A stretch of 64,000 nucleotides of DNA from WJJR01 sp964440935 (GCA_964440935.1 CAYTTY010000009.1:40675-104674); one strand, 5' to 3'. Counted from the stretch's first letter, positions 36,191 through 46,800 are shown. Numbers and translations: made by a program. The notes: generated by a model not told the origin, from the sequence alone.

Positions 36191-37522
36191 ATGTTAAGAG
36201 TCTTAGTCATCGGGAACGGCGGTCGCGAGCACACGCTCTGTTGGGCGATTGCGAAATCATCGCAGGTGGACAAGGTCTTCTGTGCGCCCGGCAATGCGGG
36301 GATCGTCGACGTGGCGAGCCCGGTGGACATCGCCGCCGGTGACATCGACGGCTTACTTGGTTTTGCACAGCGTGAGAAGATCGATCTGACAGTCGTGGGC
36401 CCCGAGGCCCCGCTCGTAACCGGCATGGTTGACCGTTTCCGTGATGCCAATTTGCGGATTTACGGACCGAGCAAAGCCGCGGCGCGGTTGGAAGGGTCGA
36501 AGGCCTTTGCTAAGGAGTTCATGCGGCGGCATCACATTCCGACCGGACCGTTTGCGATCTTCGACGACTTTGATGAAGCACGGCGTTTCATCGCCGAGAG
36601 CGAAGGCCAACTGGTGGTGAAGGCCGATGGTATCGCAGCGGGGAAGGGCGTGATCGTATGCAACGATCCCGCTGAGGCGGAAGAGGCGGCGCGTCAGATG
36701 ATGCGTGAACAAGTGTTCGGTACGGCTGGTTCTCGCATCGTCATTGAGCGCAAGTTGATCGGCGAAGAAGTCAGCCTGATGGGGTTCTGCGACGGCGGGC
36801 GCGTCGTACCGATGATTCCTGCGCGCGACTATAAACCGATTTTCGATGGTGACCGCGGGCCGAATACCGGTGGCATGGGATCGTATGCACCCGCGCGTTT
36901 GCCGGAAGAATTCGATATTGATGATATTTGTGAGAACGTGCTCCAAACGGCTGTCGACGGTATGGCCGCCGAAGGCACACCGTATGTCGGTGTCCTGTAT
37001 GCGGGGTTGATGCTCACCGATGCCGGTCCACGTGTCCTCGAGTTCAACTGCCGTTTCGGCGATCCCGAGACACAAGCCGTGCTGCCGCTGTTGGGGACCG
37101 ATATTGTTGACATCATGGGAGCGTCCTTGGCTGGTCAGCTTGATTTGGAGCCGGTGAAGTGGCGTGATCTGTATTGTACCTGTGTGATTCTGGCGTCGGC
37201 CGGTTATCCGGGTTCGCCCGAAAAGGGAAAACCGATCTCGGGTCCGCTGAAGACCGATTCCGGTGACGTCTTTCGTTTTCATGCGGGGACGGCGAAGAGT
37301 AACGGACAGACGGTCACATCGGGTGGGCGAGTGCTCGGCGTGTGTGCCCGTGCGACGACGCACGAGGGCGCCGTGGCCAATGCCTATACGGAGATCGAAC
37401 GGATCACATTCGATGGCATGCAATACCGTACCGACATCGGCGTGCGTAAGGGACCGGTGTCGCGTCCGCGTCAACGCCGCCAGACATCCGACCGTCGCTC
37501 AAAGAAATCACGTTATCGTTGA
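36191..37522 (+). CDS. purD: Phosphoribosylamine--glycine ligase
   Basis: Second step of purine synthesis: joins phosphoribosylamine and glycine with ATP. The 443-residue protein opens MLRVLVIGNGGREHTLCW, has VVGPEAPLV, the ATP-grasp lysine segment VVKADGIAAGKGVIVC, DGDRGPNTGGMGSYAP, and the metal-binding EFNCRFGDPETQ. It ends in a basic Arg/Lys-rich tail of about 20 residues not usual for PurD. The ATG at 36191 gives the canonical N-terminus; an earlier in-frame start at 36140 is rejected. purE follows after 34 bases. Confidence 0.96.
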   Translation: MLRVLVIGNGGREHTLCWAIAKSSQVDKVFCAPGNAGIVDVASPVDIAAGDIDGLLGFAQREKIDLTVVGPEAPLVTGMVDRFRDANLRIYGPSKAAARLEGSKAFAKEFMRRHHIPTGPFAIFDDFDEARRFIAESEGQLVVKADGIAAGKGVIVCNDPAEAEEAARQMMREQVFGTAGSRIVIERKLIGEEVSLMGFCDGGRVVPMIPARDYKPIFDGDRGPNTGGMGSYAPARLPEEFDIDDICENVLQTAVDGMAAEGTPYVGVLYAGLMLTDAGPRVLEFNCRFGDPETQAVLPLLGTDIVDIMGASLAGQLDLEPVKWRDLYCTCVILASAGYPGSPEKGKPISGPLKTDSGDVFRFHAGTAKSNGQTVTSGGRVLGVCARATTHEGAVANAYTEIERITFDGMQYRTDIGVRKGPVSRPRQRRQTSDRRSKKSRYR

Positions 37523-37556
37523 ACTATTCCTCTTACTCCGGAGTATTTGACACGTC

Positions 37557-38018
37557 ATGAGTGATGCATTGCCGAAAGTGTTGATCTTGATGGGTTCCGA
37601 GTCAGACCGCGACACCATGAATCGTGCGGTCACGATTCTCGAAGAACTCAATATCGCCTGTCGTCTCGAAGTCGCCTCGGCGCACCGGACACCACAACGT
37701 GTCCGCACACTTGTAACCGAAGGTGAAGCCGCCGGCGTCGAGGTGTTTATCTGCGGTGCCGGGATGGCGGCGCATCTGGCCGGTGCGGTGGCGGCGATCA
37801 CGTCGCGGCCGGTCATCGGTGTTCCATTAGATGGTTCACCGTTATCGGGACTGGATTCACTGCTGTCGACTGTCCAGATGCCGCGCGGCGTGCCGGTGGC
37901 GACAGTGGCGATCGGCAGTCACGGTGCCGTCAATGCGGGCGTGCTGGCGGCGCAGATCATCGCGGTCGGCGATCCCGAACTCCGACAACGACTTGCGGAT
38001 AAGCGCAAGGAGACGTGA
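37557..38018 (+). CDS. purE: N5-carboxyaminoimidazole ribonucleotide mutase, class I PurE
   Basis: Interconverts N5-CAIR and CAIR in purine synthesis. The 153-residue protein has the substrate-binding GSESDRDTM and ASAHRTPQR motifs and GAGMAAHLAGAVAAIT, with GVPLDGSPLSGLDSLLSTVQ and GVPVATVAIG further on, all typical of class I octameric PurE. No PurK is nearby, so whether it works with PurK cannot be judged from the window. Confidence 0.96.
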   Translation: MSDALPKVLILMGSESDRDTMNRAVTILEELNIACRLEVASAHRTPQRVRTLVTEGEAAGVEVFICGAGMAAHLAGAVAAITSRPVIGVPLDGSPLSGLDSLLSTVQMPRGVPVATVAIGSHGAVNAGVLAAQIIAVGDPELRQRLADKRKET

Positions 38019-38111
38019 AACAGGTCTGGCGCAGCAGGGAACGCGGACGATTCGCGGACTGTTTAAGAGATAGTATTTGACAGGTTGACCAACCGTAACA
38101 AGGAGGATTGG

Positions 38112-38918
38112 GTGTCGAAGATACTGAAGAGCATTGGACAGGGGCGTGGACCGGCAATTCTGTTCGTCGGCGCCCTGGTGCTCGTCATGCTGCTTGCTCC
38201 TGTGGCTCAGGCGGAGTTATCCGATGAAGCCAAGAGGCAATTCAACCGTGGGATTGAAATGACAGAAGCGGGCAAGATCGATTCGGCCATCGTGGCCTAT
38301 GAAGCGGCCACCACGGAAGCCCCGAATTATCTGCAGGCGCACATCAATGTAGGCGCTTTGTATTACGATGAAGGCGATTTCGAGAAAGCTGCCGAGCACC
38401 TGAACAAGGCGGTAACACTCGATTCTACCAATGTACCAGCGTTGAAATCACTAGGGTTGGTGCATGTGAAGGCAGGCAATTACAAGGAAGCCATCGAAGT
38501 TTTCAATCTGCACAATGAGTTGAAGTCCGATGATGCCGGTGTGTGGGCGTCGATGGCGACCGCGTACGATAAGATGGGAAATCAGGCGAAGGCCAAAATG
38601 GCCAGCGAGAAGGCCGTGGCCGCCGATCCGACGGACTACAAGTCGCTGTACAACATCGGGAACTCCTATCAGGAGGAGAAGAAATACAAGCAGGCGATGG
38701 AGGTCTACACCAAGGCGATCAAGGCCAATCCCAACTACATCCAAGCCTATTGGAACCGGGCGATTTCGGCGCAGTTGCACGATCAGCTTGAGTGCGTCGA
38801 CGAATACGAAGCATTCATCGAAGCCGCGAAGGGCAAAGCCAAGTGGAAACAGCAAGTCGCTCAGGCGCGAGATATTGTCAAGCAGATCAAAGACTATCTT
38901 GAAGTTTCCGGTGGATAA
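38112..38918 (+). CDS. Exported tetratricopeptide-repeat protein
   Basis: A 268-residue protein with a signal or anchor segment (AILFVGALVLVMLLAPVAQA) and then about five TPR units (KRQFNRGIEMTEAGKIDSAI; ALYYDEGDFEKAAEHLNKAV; VKAGNYKEAIEVFNLHNEL; MGNQAKAKMASEKAVAADP; EEKKYKQAMEVYTKAIKANP). TPR arrays bind protein partners; none can be named. The GTG at 38112 is chosen because AAGGAGG lies at 38100-38106; an in-frame TTG at 38085 has no ribosome-binding site. Confidence 0.85.
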   Translation: MSKILKSIGQGRGPAILFVGALVLVMLLAPVAQAELSDEAKRQFNRGIEMTEAGKIDSAIVAYEAATTEAPNYLQAHINVGALYYDEGDFEKAAEHLNKAVTLDSTNVPALKSLGLVHVKAGNYKEAIEVFNLHNELKSDDAGVWASMATAYDKMGNQAKAKMASEKAVAADPTDYKSLYNIGNSYQEEKKYKQAMEVYTKAIKANPNYIQAYWNRAISAQLHDQLECVDEYEAFIEAAKGKAKWKQQVAQARDIVKQIKDYLEVSGG

Positions 38919-38956
38919 CCGGGCTTCGGTGTGATATACCTAAAAACGGAAAGGCC

Positions 38957-38993
38957 AAGTGGGCGCGGCGATGCTGCGCCCCACTTTATTTAG
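38957..38993 (+). terminator. Terminator after the TPR gene
   Basis: A hairpin formed by AAGTGGGCGC and GCGCCCCACTT with one bulge, followed by TTATTTAG. Confidence 0.65.
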
Positions 38994-39038
38994 TTGACCG
39001 GCATTCCTCCCTCACCCCCTCACGGAGGCATGTGACTC

Positions 39039-40373
39039 ATGAGTCATTCCCGACACCTCGTTTTTGCCGAAGCCGAGTCGGTTGGTCAGTTTGCTCCGTT
39101 GGATCAGATCCGTCCCCCGTTCCTGTTGCGCAATGGCGCGTGGACGGTCGCCGAGCGTTGGATCAAGTTGTTGCAGCCCACTCTGGTGACGGCCACGATG
39201 CGTCCGTGGCTGGCCGACACCGTGCGCGAATCGCGCCGCTGGGTCGTCAACGAACCGATTGGGCAACCTCAGGATGAGGTTTGGATTATCTGTGGCGTCC
39301 CGTCACCCAATGGTGATGTGAGAACCTGGGGATCGACGTGTTGCCCGCCATTCACCTGGGAGTCGGGCACCGATGCGGTAATTGTCCTCGATCGCAAAGG
39401 CTGGACGGAGAACGCCGCGCGGTTGAATGAGTGGATCATCGGCGGCGAAGGACGCTGTCCCCTTCTCAACGGAGGAGGTGACACCAGCGGATCACGACCA
39501 ATCGTCGGCGCGAACGGTTTGTGGGACTTTATCAATCGCGTTGCGGATCAGCTTGTGTTTGACTGGTCGCTGAGCTGGTCGGTGGCCGGGGCCCGTTACG
39601 CGCGCAAGCAGGACGTTCACGCGTCGGCTGTCTTGATCGAGAAAGAGCGAATCAGCACGGCGCTTGGGGTCACGATTGGTCCGCACTCCGTGATCGATGC
39701 GTCGGAAGGTCCGGTCATTCTGGACACGGCGGCCGTGGTGGAGCCGTTTACGCGTCTCGAGGGTCCGGCCTATGTCGGGCCGTTTACACGTCTGGTTGGT
39801 GGCAAAATGTCCGGTGGTTGTGCTTTTGGTCCGGCCTGTAAACTCGGTGGCGAGATCGAGGCCTCGATCGTGCAGTCGTTTTCGAACAAGGTTCACGCGG
39901 GGTACCTGGGCCATGGATTTCTTGGCTCCTGGGTAAACCTCGGCGCGCTGACAACCAACAGTGACCTGAAGAACACGTACGGATCGGTGCGGGTGGTGCG
40001 CCACGGCGAGACGGTCGACACGGGCACCGTCAAGGTGGGATCGTACCTGTCCGATCATACGAAAACGGGGATTGGGACACTACTGCCGACCGGATCGTCG
40101 TATGGGGTGGGGTGCAATATCGTAACGTCCGAAATCGCAACGAAGTATTTGCCACCGTTTGTCTGGAATGCGCAGGGACGTTATGAAGAGAACGATTTCG
40201 AGCGAATGATTGCGGTGGCGCGTATTGTGGCCGAGCGGCGCCACAGCGAACGCAAGGCGCTGGGGATGCCCGGTGAGATGGCGGGCAGCGAACAGGCGAC
40301 CTTGCGCGAATTGCACGAACGGAGTCAGGGTGAGCGCGACGCCTTTCTGAATTCGAAGCGTTGTGGACAATAA
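39039..40373 (+). CDS. GlmU-like left-handed beta-helix protein
   Basis: A 444-residue protein of the putative sugar nucleotidyltransferase group seen in FCB bacteria. The N-terminal part (about 1-190) resembles a degenerate nucleotidyltransferase: it begins RHLVFAEAESVGQFAPLDQI and includes FLLRNGAWTVAERW, but the canonical GGxGTR loop is absent. The C-terminal part (about 195-400) has hexapeptide repeats of a left-handed beta-helix (VTIGPHSVID, AAVVEPFTRLEGPAYVGPFT, CKLGGEIEASIVQSFSNKVH, LGSWVNLGALTTNSDLKNT), as in GlmU acetyltransferase domains. It may make or transfer an activated sugar, but no substrate can be assigned. The ATG has GGAGG ten bases upstream. galT overlaps or follows directly. 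Confidence 0.75.
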   Translation: MSHSRHLVFAEAESVGQFAPLDQIRPPFLLRNGAWTVAERWIKLLQPTLVTATMRPWLADTVRESRRWVVNEPIGQPQDEVWIICGVPSPNGDVRTWGSTCCPPFTWESGTDAVIVLDRKGWTENAARLNEWIIGGEGRCPLLNGGGDTSGSRPIVGANGLWDFINRVADQLVFDWSLSWSVAGARYARKQDVHASAVLIEKERISTALGVTIGPHSVIDASEGPVILDTAAVVEPFTRLEGPAYVGPFTRLVGGKMSGGCAFGPACKLGGEIEASIVQSFSNKVHAGYLGHGFLGSWVNLGALTTNSDLKNTYGSVRVVRHGETVDTGTVKVGSYLSDHTKTGIGTLLPTGSSYGVGCNIVTSEIATKYLPPFVWNAQGRYEENDFERMIAVARIVAERRHSERKALGMPGEMAGSEQATLRELHERSQGERDAFLNSKRCGQ

Positions 40374-40404
40374 CTGCGTGCCGATCGCCCAGCCGGAGGA
40401 GTCG

Positions 40405-41466
40405 TTGAATCCAGAATTGCGCAAAGACCCGGTGATCGACCGCTGGGTGATTATCTCGACCGACCGGGGTAAACGTCCCCACGATTACCCGCAGCCGCCG
40501 CGCCGCGTGGATCCGTCGAAGTGCCCGTTTTGCCCGGGCAACGAGGCGGCGACGCCGCCGGAGGTGTCGGCGATTCGCGATCCCAATACCCAGAAGGACA
40601 TGCCGGGCTGGGAGGTGCGCGCGATTTCCAACAAGTATCCGGCGTTGCGCATTGAAGGCGACCTCAATCGTGAAGGTGTGGGTATTTTCGATAAGATGAA
40701 CGGCGTCGGTGCGCACGAAGTGATTATCGAGACACCGCAACACGATCTCAGCCTGTCCGATTTGAGCATTGCACGCATATCCGACGTACTCGGTGTGTCA
40801 CAAGGACGCATGACCGATCTTGAACGCGATCCGCGTTTCAAATACCTCATGCTGTTTAAGAACGAGGGAGAAGCAGCGGGCGCATCGCTGGAACATTCGC
40901 ATTCCCAATTGATCGCCACGCCGGTGGTGCCGAAGCGAGTGCAGGAAGAAATCGAGGGATGCAAGCGATACTACGCATACAAGGAGCGCTGCATCTTCTG
41001 TGACATCATTCGCCAGGAAATGCGCGACCGGGAACGTGTTGTGGATGAGAATCCCGACTATATTGTGTTGTCGCCATTTGCCGCACGCTTTCCCTATGAG
41101 ATTTGGATTCTGCCGAAGGCCCATCGGGCATCGTTTCACAAGATGACGCGCGAGGAACGCGATGCGCTGGCGGACATTCTCCGGCGTGCGTTGCGGCGAT
41201 TTCGTGTGACGCTGAACGATCCGGCGTACAACATGATGCTGCATACGGAACCGGTCGGTAATTCGCACGAGCACCATTTCCATTGGCATCTCGAGTTGAT
41301 TCCCAAGCTGACGCGCGTGGCGGGGTTCGAGTGGGGGACCGGGTTTTACATCAATTCGACCTCGCCGGAGCAGGCGGCCGAGCATCTACGGGAGGTGCGC
41401 AGTGAACAGCTCGAGGCCGTGACGCCGATGTCGACCGTGCAGCAACGCATGCGGGAGAGCGCTTAA
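40405..41466 (+). CDS. galT: Galactose-1-phosphate uridylyltransferase family protein
   Basis: Leloir-pathway enzyme exchanging UMP between UDP-glucose and galactose-1-phosphate via a uridylylated histidine. Visible: RKDPVIDRWVIISTDRGKRP, zinc cysteines in CPFCPGN (Cys-40, Cys-43 from this start), the active motif HSHSQ (His-164, His-166, Gln-168) and HFHWHLE near the end. A second CIFCD pair lies at about 198-202. TTG at 40405 is preferred because GGAGGA sits just upstream; GTG codons at 40378 and 40363 are in frame and the latter overlaps the upstream gene. glgA starts on the last base of its stop codon. Confidence 0.9.
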   Translation: MNPELRKDPVIDRWVIISTDRGKRPHDYPQPPRRVDPSKCPFCPGNEAATPPEVSAIRDPNTQKDMPGWEVRAISNKYPALRIEGDLNREGVGIFDKMNGVGAHEVIIETPQHDLSLSDLSIARISDVLGVSQGRMTDLERDPRFKYLMLFKNEGEAAGASLEHSHSQLIATPVVPKRVQEEIEGCKRYYAYKERCIFCDIIRQEMRDRERVVDENPDYIVLSPFAARFPYEIWILPKAHRASFHKMTREERDALADILRRALRRFRVTLNDPAYNMMLHTEPVGNSHEHHFHWHLELIPKLTRVAGFEWGTGFYINSTSPEQAAEHLREVRSEQLEAVTPMSTVQQRMRESA

Positions 41467-42989
41467 TGGCAGCGGGTTTGAACGTTCTGTTTGTGTCTTC
41501 TGAAGTTGTTCCGTTCTCCAAATCCGGTGGATTAGCCGACGTGGCCGGAGCGCTGCCGATGGCGCTGAAGGCGCGCGGGCATCGGGTGACGCTGGCCACC
41601 CCACTGTATCGGTCGCCATCCGGACCGCAGCCGCATCCGACACGAGTGGACGGTACGGTGACCATTCCCATTGGTGCGGGCGATAAGAACTATCCGATTA
41701 CTCTGCGGTTACTGGATGATGAATCGTATCCGATCGAGGTGTGCTTCGTCGACAATCCCGATCTGTTTGCCCGCGATGGGCTGTACGGTAGCCCGGATGG
41801 AAAGCGGGGGTACCGTGATTACGAAGACAACGATATACGGTTCTCGGCGTTTGTTCGTGCCTTGTTGGAGTGGATCAATCTCACCAAGCAGCGCTTCGAC
41901 ATCATTCATGTCCACGACTGGCAGGCCGCGCTGGCGTCGGCGTATCTGAGCATTTATTATCGGGCCAATCCGATCCTCAACGAGGCGCGTTCGGTATTGA
42001 CGATTCACAACCTCGCATACCAGGGGGTATTCCCGGCATCACGATTTGGCGTGCTGGGTTTCGATCCCGGATACTTCGCGCCGATGTCGCCGTTCGAGTT
42101 TTTTGAGAAGACGAACCTCCTGAAAGCGGGCATTCATTACGCGACGAAGATTAACACGGTGTCACCGACGTACGCCCACGAGATTCAAACCGATCCGGTG
42201 CTGGGAAGCGGGCTGGATGGCGCGTTGCGGCGACGACGGGAGGACCTGTCGGGCATTCTGAACGGGATTGACTATTCTACGTGGCACCCGTCGAATGACA
42301 GTTTAATCGACACGATGTATACCACCGATTTGGCCAATGAAGGGAAGGCAGCCAACAAGCGAGCGCTGCTGAAACGAGCGGGCATTGCGCAGGAGCGTTG
42401 GGAACGGCCGCTGATCGGCATTATCTCGCGACTGGCCGACCAAAAGGGTTTTGACCTGATTGCCGAAGCGCTACCGGAGTTCATCACACTCGATTTCAAC
42501 CTAATCCTGCTGGGCACTGGTGAAAAGCGTTTCCACACAGTTTTTGAAGAGTGGAACGAGAAGCATCCGGAATGCTGCCGGGCGTTTCTGACGTTTGATA
42601 ACCAACTGGCGCATCAGATCGAGGCCGGCGCCGACATGTTCCTGATGCCTTCACGCTTTGAGCCCTGCGGATTGAATCAACTCTACAGCCTGGCGTATGG
42701 GACAATACCGATCGTCCGCTATACGGGCGGTTTGGCCGATACGGTCAGCGATGCCGACCTCAATCCCGGGACGGGGACCGGGTTCATGTTCGAGGAGTAC
42801 TCGTCTGAGGCGATGCTGAATGCCATCACACGTGCCCTGCGCGCGTACAAGAATCCGGAACGGTGGGCGGCGATTCGTGCCCGCGGGATGGCCAGTGATT
42901 TCTCGTGGGATCGCTCCGCAAAACAGTACGAAGATCTCTACGAGCGTGCGCTTCGGGTTGACGCGGCGACCGCTTTTCACCATCATTAG
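41466..42989 (+). CDS. glgA: Glycogen synthase (GT5)
   Basis: Adds glucose from ADP-glucose to alpha-1,4-glucan. The 507-residue protein has the substrate-binding motif FSKSGGLADV (Lys-19), HVHDWQAALAS, TIHNLAYQG and the GT-B C-terminal motif MPSRFEPCGLNQLYSLAYG. Length and layout match bacterial GlgA. It overlaps the galT stop by one base (TAATG), so galactose entry and glucan synthesis are probably expressed together. Confidence 0.96.
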   Translation: MAAGLNVLFVSSEVVPFSKSGGLADVAGALPMALKARGHRVTLATPLYRSPSGPQPHPTRVDGTVTIPIGAGDKNYPITLRLLDDESYPIEVCFVDNPDLFARDGLYGSPDGKRGYRDYEDNDIRFSAFVRALLEWINLTKQRFDIIHVHDWQAALASAYLSIYYRANPILNEARSVLTIHNLAYQGVFPASRFGVLGFDPGYFAPMSPFEFFEKTNLLKAGIHYATKINTVSPTYAHEIQTDPVLGSGLDGALRRRREDLSGILNGIDYSTWHPSNDSLIDTMYTTDLANEGKAANKRALLKRAGIAQERWERPLIGIISRLADQKGFDLIAEALPEFITLDFNLILLGTGEKRFHTVFEEWNEKHPECCRAFLTFDNQLAHQIEAGADMFLMPSRFEPCGLNQLYSLAYGTIPIVRYTGGLADTVSDADLNPGTGTGFMFEEYSSEAMLNAITRALRAYKNPERWAAIRARGMASDFSWDRSAKQYEDLYERALRVDAATAFHHH

Positions 42990-43041
42990 AGCACCGGAAG
43001 TCTTCCGGTCTGACACAACAACAGCAGCAGAGTAGGAGTGT

Positions 43042-43530
43042 ATGACAAGTTCATCGGGTTTTGTTTACCTCACACCGGACGGCCAGAAGAAGATGCAGGC
43101 CGAGTTGAAGCGATTGAAGACGGTTGAGCGACCGAAAGTGGTCAGTGAGATCTCCCGCGCGCGCGACCATGGCGATTTGTCGGAAAACGCCGAGTACCAT
43201 GCGGCCAAGGAACGACAGGTCTTGGTCGAGCGTCAGATCGCTGAGTTGGAGGATAAGCTGAGCCGCGCGCGGACGATTGATGAAGGGCAGGTCGACAGCG
43301 ACAAGGCGTACCTGCTTTCCTATGTGTCGGTGAAAGACGCCAATACCGGTGAGGAGATTCGGTACCAGATCGTGTCTCCGGAGGAAGCCGATTTCGACGA
43401 GGACCGCATCTCCCTCCATTCCCCAATCGGAAAGGGCTTGCTCGGCAAGGCGAAGGGTGAACGGGTGACGATCCAGGTGCCGGCGGGAGAGCTGACGTAC
43501 GATATTGTGAATATTGAACGGCCGGAGTAG
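43042..43530 (+). CDS. greA: Transcription elongation factor GreA
   Basis: Rescues backtracked RNA polymerase by stimulating transcript cleavage. The 162-residue protein has the N-terminal coiled coil with the tip acidic motif in ARDHGDLSENAEYHAAKE and a C-terminal FKBP-like domain with SPIGKGLLGKAKGERVTIQV. Length is typical. AGTAGGAG precedes the ATG. It closes the plus-strand run before convergent surface-protein genes. Confidence 0.96.
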   Translation: MTSSSGFVYLTPDGQKKMQAELKRLKTVERPKVVSEISRARDHGDLSENAEYHAAKERQVLVERQIAELEDKLSRARTIDEGQVDSDKAYLLSYVSVKDANTGEEIRYQIVSPEEADFDEDRISLHSPIGKGLLGKAKGERVTIQVPAGELTYDIVNIERPE

Positions 43531-43559
43531 GCGGTTTCTGTATTGGCCATGTGTTTCAG

Positions 43560-43582
43560 GGGCGGGGTAACCCGCCCTTTTT
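43560..43582 (+). terminator. Intrinsic terminator after greA
   Basis: Stem GGGCGGG / CCCGCCC with loop GTAA or similar, followed by TTTTT. Confidence 0.9.
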
Positions 43583-43627
43583 GCATGGAAGGGACCGCCG
43601 CGCCCCAACTCGGCGGAAGTTGGTCTG

Positions 43628-43689
43628 TCCTTGTAGTGCGGGCGCCTCGCCCGCACCTCGGTCTGGCCGAGGCGGCCGGACTACAAGGA
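43628..43689. repeat. Cruciform-capable nested inverted repeat
   Basis: Outer arms TCCTTGTAGT (43628-43637) and ACTACAAGGA (43680-43689) are perfect; between them are two further hairpins, GCGGGCG/CGCCCGC and CCTCGG/CCGAGG. The DNA can fold as a three-arm junction on each strand. Confidence 0.85.
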
Positions 43690-43743
43690 TGGCATTAGCT
43701 GATTCGTAGGAAGCGCCCCACTTCTTAATCGCCAAATGAGCGA

Positions 43744-43777
43744 ACGCCCCCGGAACGTCCTGTCCGGGGGCGCTTTT
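43744..43777. terminator. Strong hairpin between convergent genes
   Basis: Stem from CGCCCCCGGA with TCCGGGGGCG and a short loop, followed by CTTTT on the plus strand. It may stop transcripts from both directions. Confidence 0.7.
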
Positions 43778-43805
43778 GAGTCGCCAGTGTTGCGGGGTAG
43801 AGAGA

Positions 43806-46800
43806 TTACTTCAGTAGTGTCATCTTGCGGGTGTCGGTGTAGCTGCCGGCTTTGATGTTGTAGAAGTACACGCCCGATGCGACCGACTGTCCGTTGTCAT
43901 CCCGGCCATCCCACTGAACCGTCATTTGTGACGCTTCGCTATGGCCGTGGAAGGTGCGGACACGCTGGCCGGTGACGTTATAGACCGTCAGGGACCAATC
44001 ACTGGCATCCTGAAGGTCGAAACGGATCACCGTACCGGCGTTGAACGGGTTCGGGTAATTTTGATAGAGCTGATACGATGTCGGAACTTGCGCGCTGCTC
44101 TTGGCGATTTCGGACGAGAGGATTGCGCCGTTCGCATCGGAGAATTGAACCTCGGTCAATTCGATCGAACCTTCACCTTCGAACGGGATATCGAGCAGAT
44201 CTGTCGAGCCCGAGGAGATCGCTCCCGCTTTTCCTGTCATCTCCGGCGAGACGAGAACGCGCATCTCACCGCTGCTGGCGCGTGACGAGATCTTCAACGG
44301 AGAGGCATCATCGGTCAAAATCGGACGCTGCGGTTGCAGATCGGAGTAGCGGAAGACCAGGAACGCACCGCCCAGATCGACGTCGGCGGTGGTCGACACG
44401 ACGGCGCGGCCGTCTTCGATGCGCAGCGAGGCCGTTGCCGTGGACGCGTACGGAGCCAGTTTCGGCGAACCCGGATCGGCCGGGAACGGCTGCGCGTCGC
44501 CGGTGATGATGCGGATCATGTAAATCAGGTCGGCAACCGTCAGTACGACACCATCATCATTGACATCAGACGCGAGAATCTGTGATGCCTTGTACACCGG
44601 ATCCCAGACATCGTCGCCCTCGACGAAGAAGCGGCTGTACAAGACGGCGTCGCCCACTTCGTTGGCGATGAAGTTCAAGTTGAGATCACCGCGATCGTCC
44701 GGCGGCTCCTGGATGCAGATGGACGCGTCGAGGAAGCAGATCGACGGCAGCACATCGGACTTCGGATTGTTCTGGCAGTCCAGATCGAAGTTGTACAAAT
44801 CAACATAGAGGGTATCACCGGTACGGCTCGATACGGTGTTGTCGCCGCAATCGTACGTACAGAAGGAAATCGGGACGCATTGTCCGATGAAGTTGCGATC
44901 GGGCGTCACGTAGAATGACAACTCGGTGATGGTACCCACCGGACGGAATGAGCCTTCCGACGGATGCTTCGTGGGTCCATTGTCGAGATCGGCGATGCCC
45001 ACGAGGCGGACGATTCCCGACGGGCAGGTGCCAACGCAGTTGCTGTTGATGCCGTGACGGTAGGTGAAGTACTCCCATTCCTCGATGGCCAGTCCCCGCG
45101 CGACGTCGACGAGCTGGATAGCTGTTTGATCGTAGCAGAGCAACAGATCGAATCCACCGACTTCAATGCCGGCCTGGATGGCGTCGATGGTGATCGGAAC
45201 GGTCACGGTCTGATCGTTGAGCGCGTCGATGTTGACGCCGCCGTTGACAGAGATGTCAAGGAGGCAGTTGCAATCGGTGCGGTGTTCAACCGTGACGCAG
45301 AATGTTTCCTGACAAGTGGCGCCGCAGGCATCGGTGCATTCGACCGTTACGCAATATTCGCCGTAGTCCGGCGGCGTGAAGGTCCAGACGCCTCCCGACA
45401 CAGTGCCTGGCCCGCTGATGACCTGGCAACCGCTGAGATTGCCATCATCGTCGGTGGCACCGACGTTCAACACGATTTCGGTCAGGTCGCAACGCTCGAG
45501 CACCACATTGCCCGGGCCGCTGCACACCGGAGCGTCATTGATATCGATGTCGACATCGAAAGAGCCCTGACAGCTCTGGCCGCAGTCATCGGTGCACTCA
45601 ACGGTGACCGTGAAGGACTCATCGGTGGTGGCATTGTAGCACCAGTGGCCGCCTGCAATAGAGCCGGGGCCGCTGATGACCTGGCAGCCGGTGAGATTGC
45701 CGTCAACATCGGTGGCGCTGACCGGCAGGCAGATCTGGCCGGGGCTACAGAGGAAGAACGACGTGTCGGAGGGCAAGTCGCACACCGGTGCGCTGTTCAG
45801 GTCGAATGTGACGGTAAAGGTTTCTTCACAACCGTTGCCGCAATCGTCTTCCGCACGCACCGTCACGGTGACCTGCTCGGATGCGGACGGTGTGTAACAC
45901 CACTGATCATTGCTGATTGTCCCCGGCCCCGACACCACCGACCAGTTGACACTGGCCGCGCAGTTATCAGTTGCCGTTAGCGGTATACAGACTTGTTCCG
46001 GCGCACACTGAACAAACGACGCATCGTCGATGGTCGAACAGGTGGGCGGTGTGGTGTCGTCAATGGTAATCGTCTGTGTGCACTCGACGAAGTTGCCGCA
46101 GGCGTCGGTGGCACGGTAGGTGCGGGTAATCGTCCCACCACACGGACCACCATTGAGTTGTGAGTCCCCTTCGTGCGTAATCGTGACCGAACCGCAGTTG
46201 TCTGAGGCGGTGACTAGGTTGATGTCGGGGGGCGGTATGTCAGCTTCGCACTCCACCGTGGTGTTGGCCGGACAGGCGATGGTGGGATCGGTTTGATCGT
46301 CGACGGTGATTGTCTGTGTGCACTCGACGAAGTTGCCGCAGGCATCCGTCGCGCGATACGTGCGCGTGATGGTTGCCGGGCAAGAGCCAGACAATGGGCT
46401 GTCACCTTCATGGGTGACTGTCACCAATCCGCAATTGTCTGAGGCAGTGACCAGATTGATGTCCACTGCAGGCACATCGGCCACGCAGTCAACTGTAATG
46501 TCGGCTGGGCAGGCAATCGTCGGGTCGGTCTGATCATTGATCGTAATGGTCTGTGTGCACTCCACGAAATTGCCGCATTCGTCAGTCGCACGATACGTGC
46601 GCGTGATGGTTGCCGGGCAAGAGCCAGACAACGGACTGTCGCCTTCGTGGGTCACGGTAACGGTGCCGCAATTGTCGGAGGCGGTGACCGCGTTGATATC
46701 AGCCGGCGGGATGTCAGCCACACACTCGACGGTCAGATCAGCCGGACACGTGATTGTGGGATCGGTTTGATCGTTAACCGTAATCGTCTGCGTGCATTCG

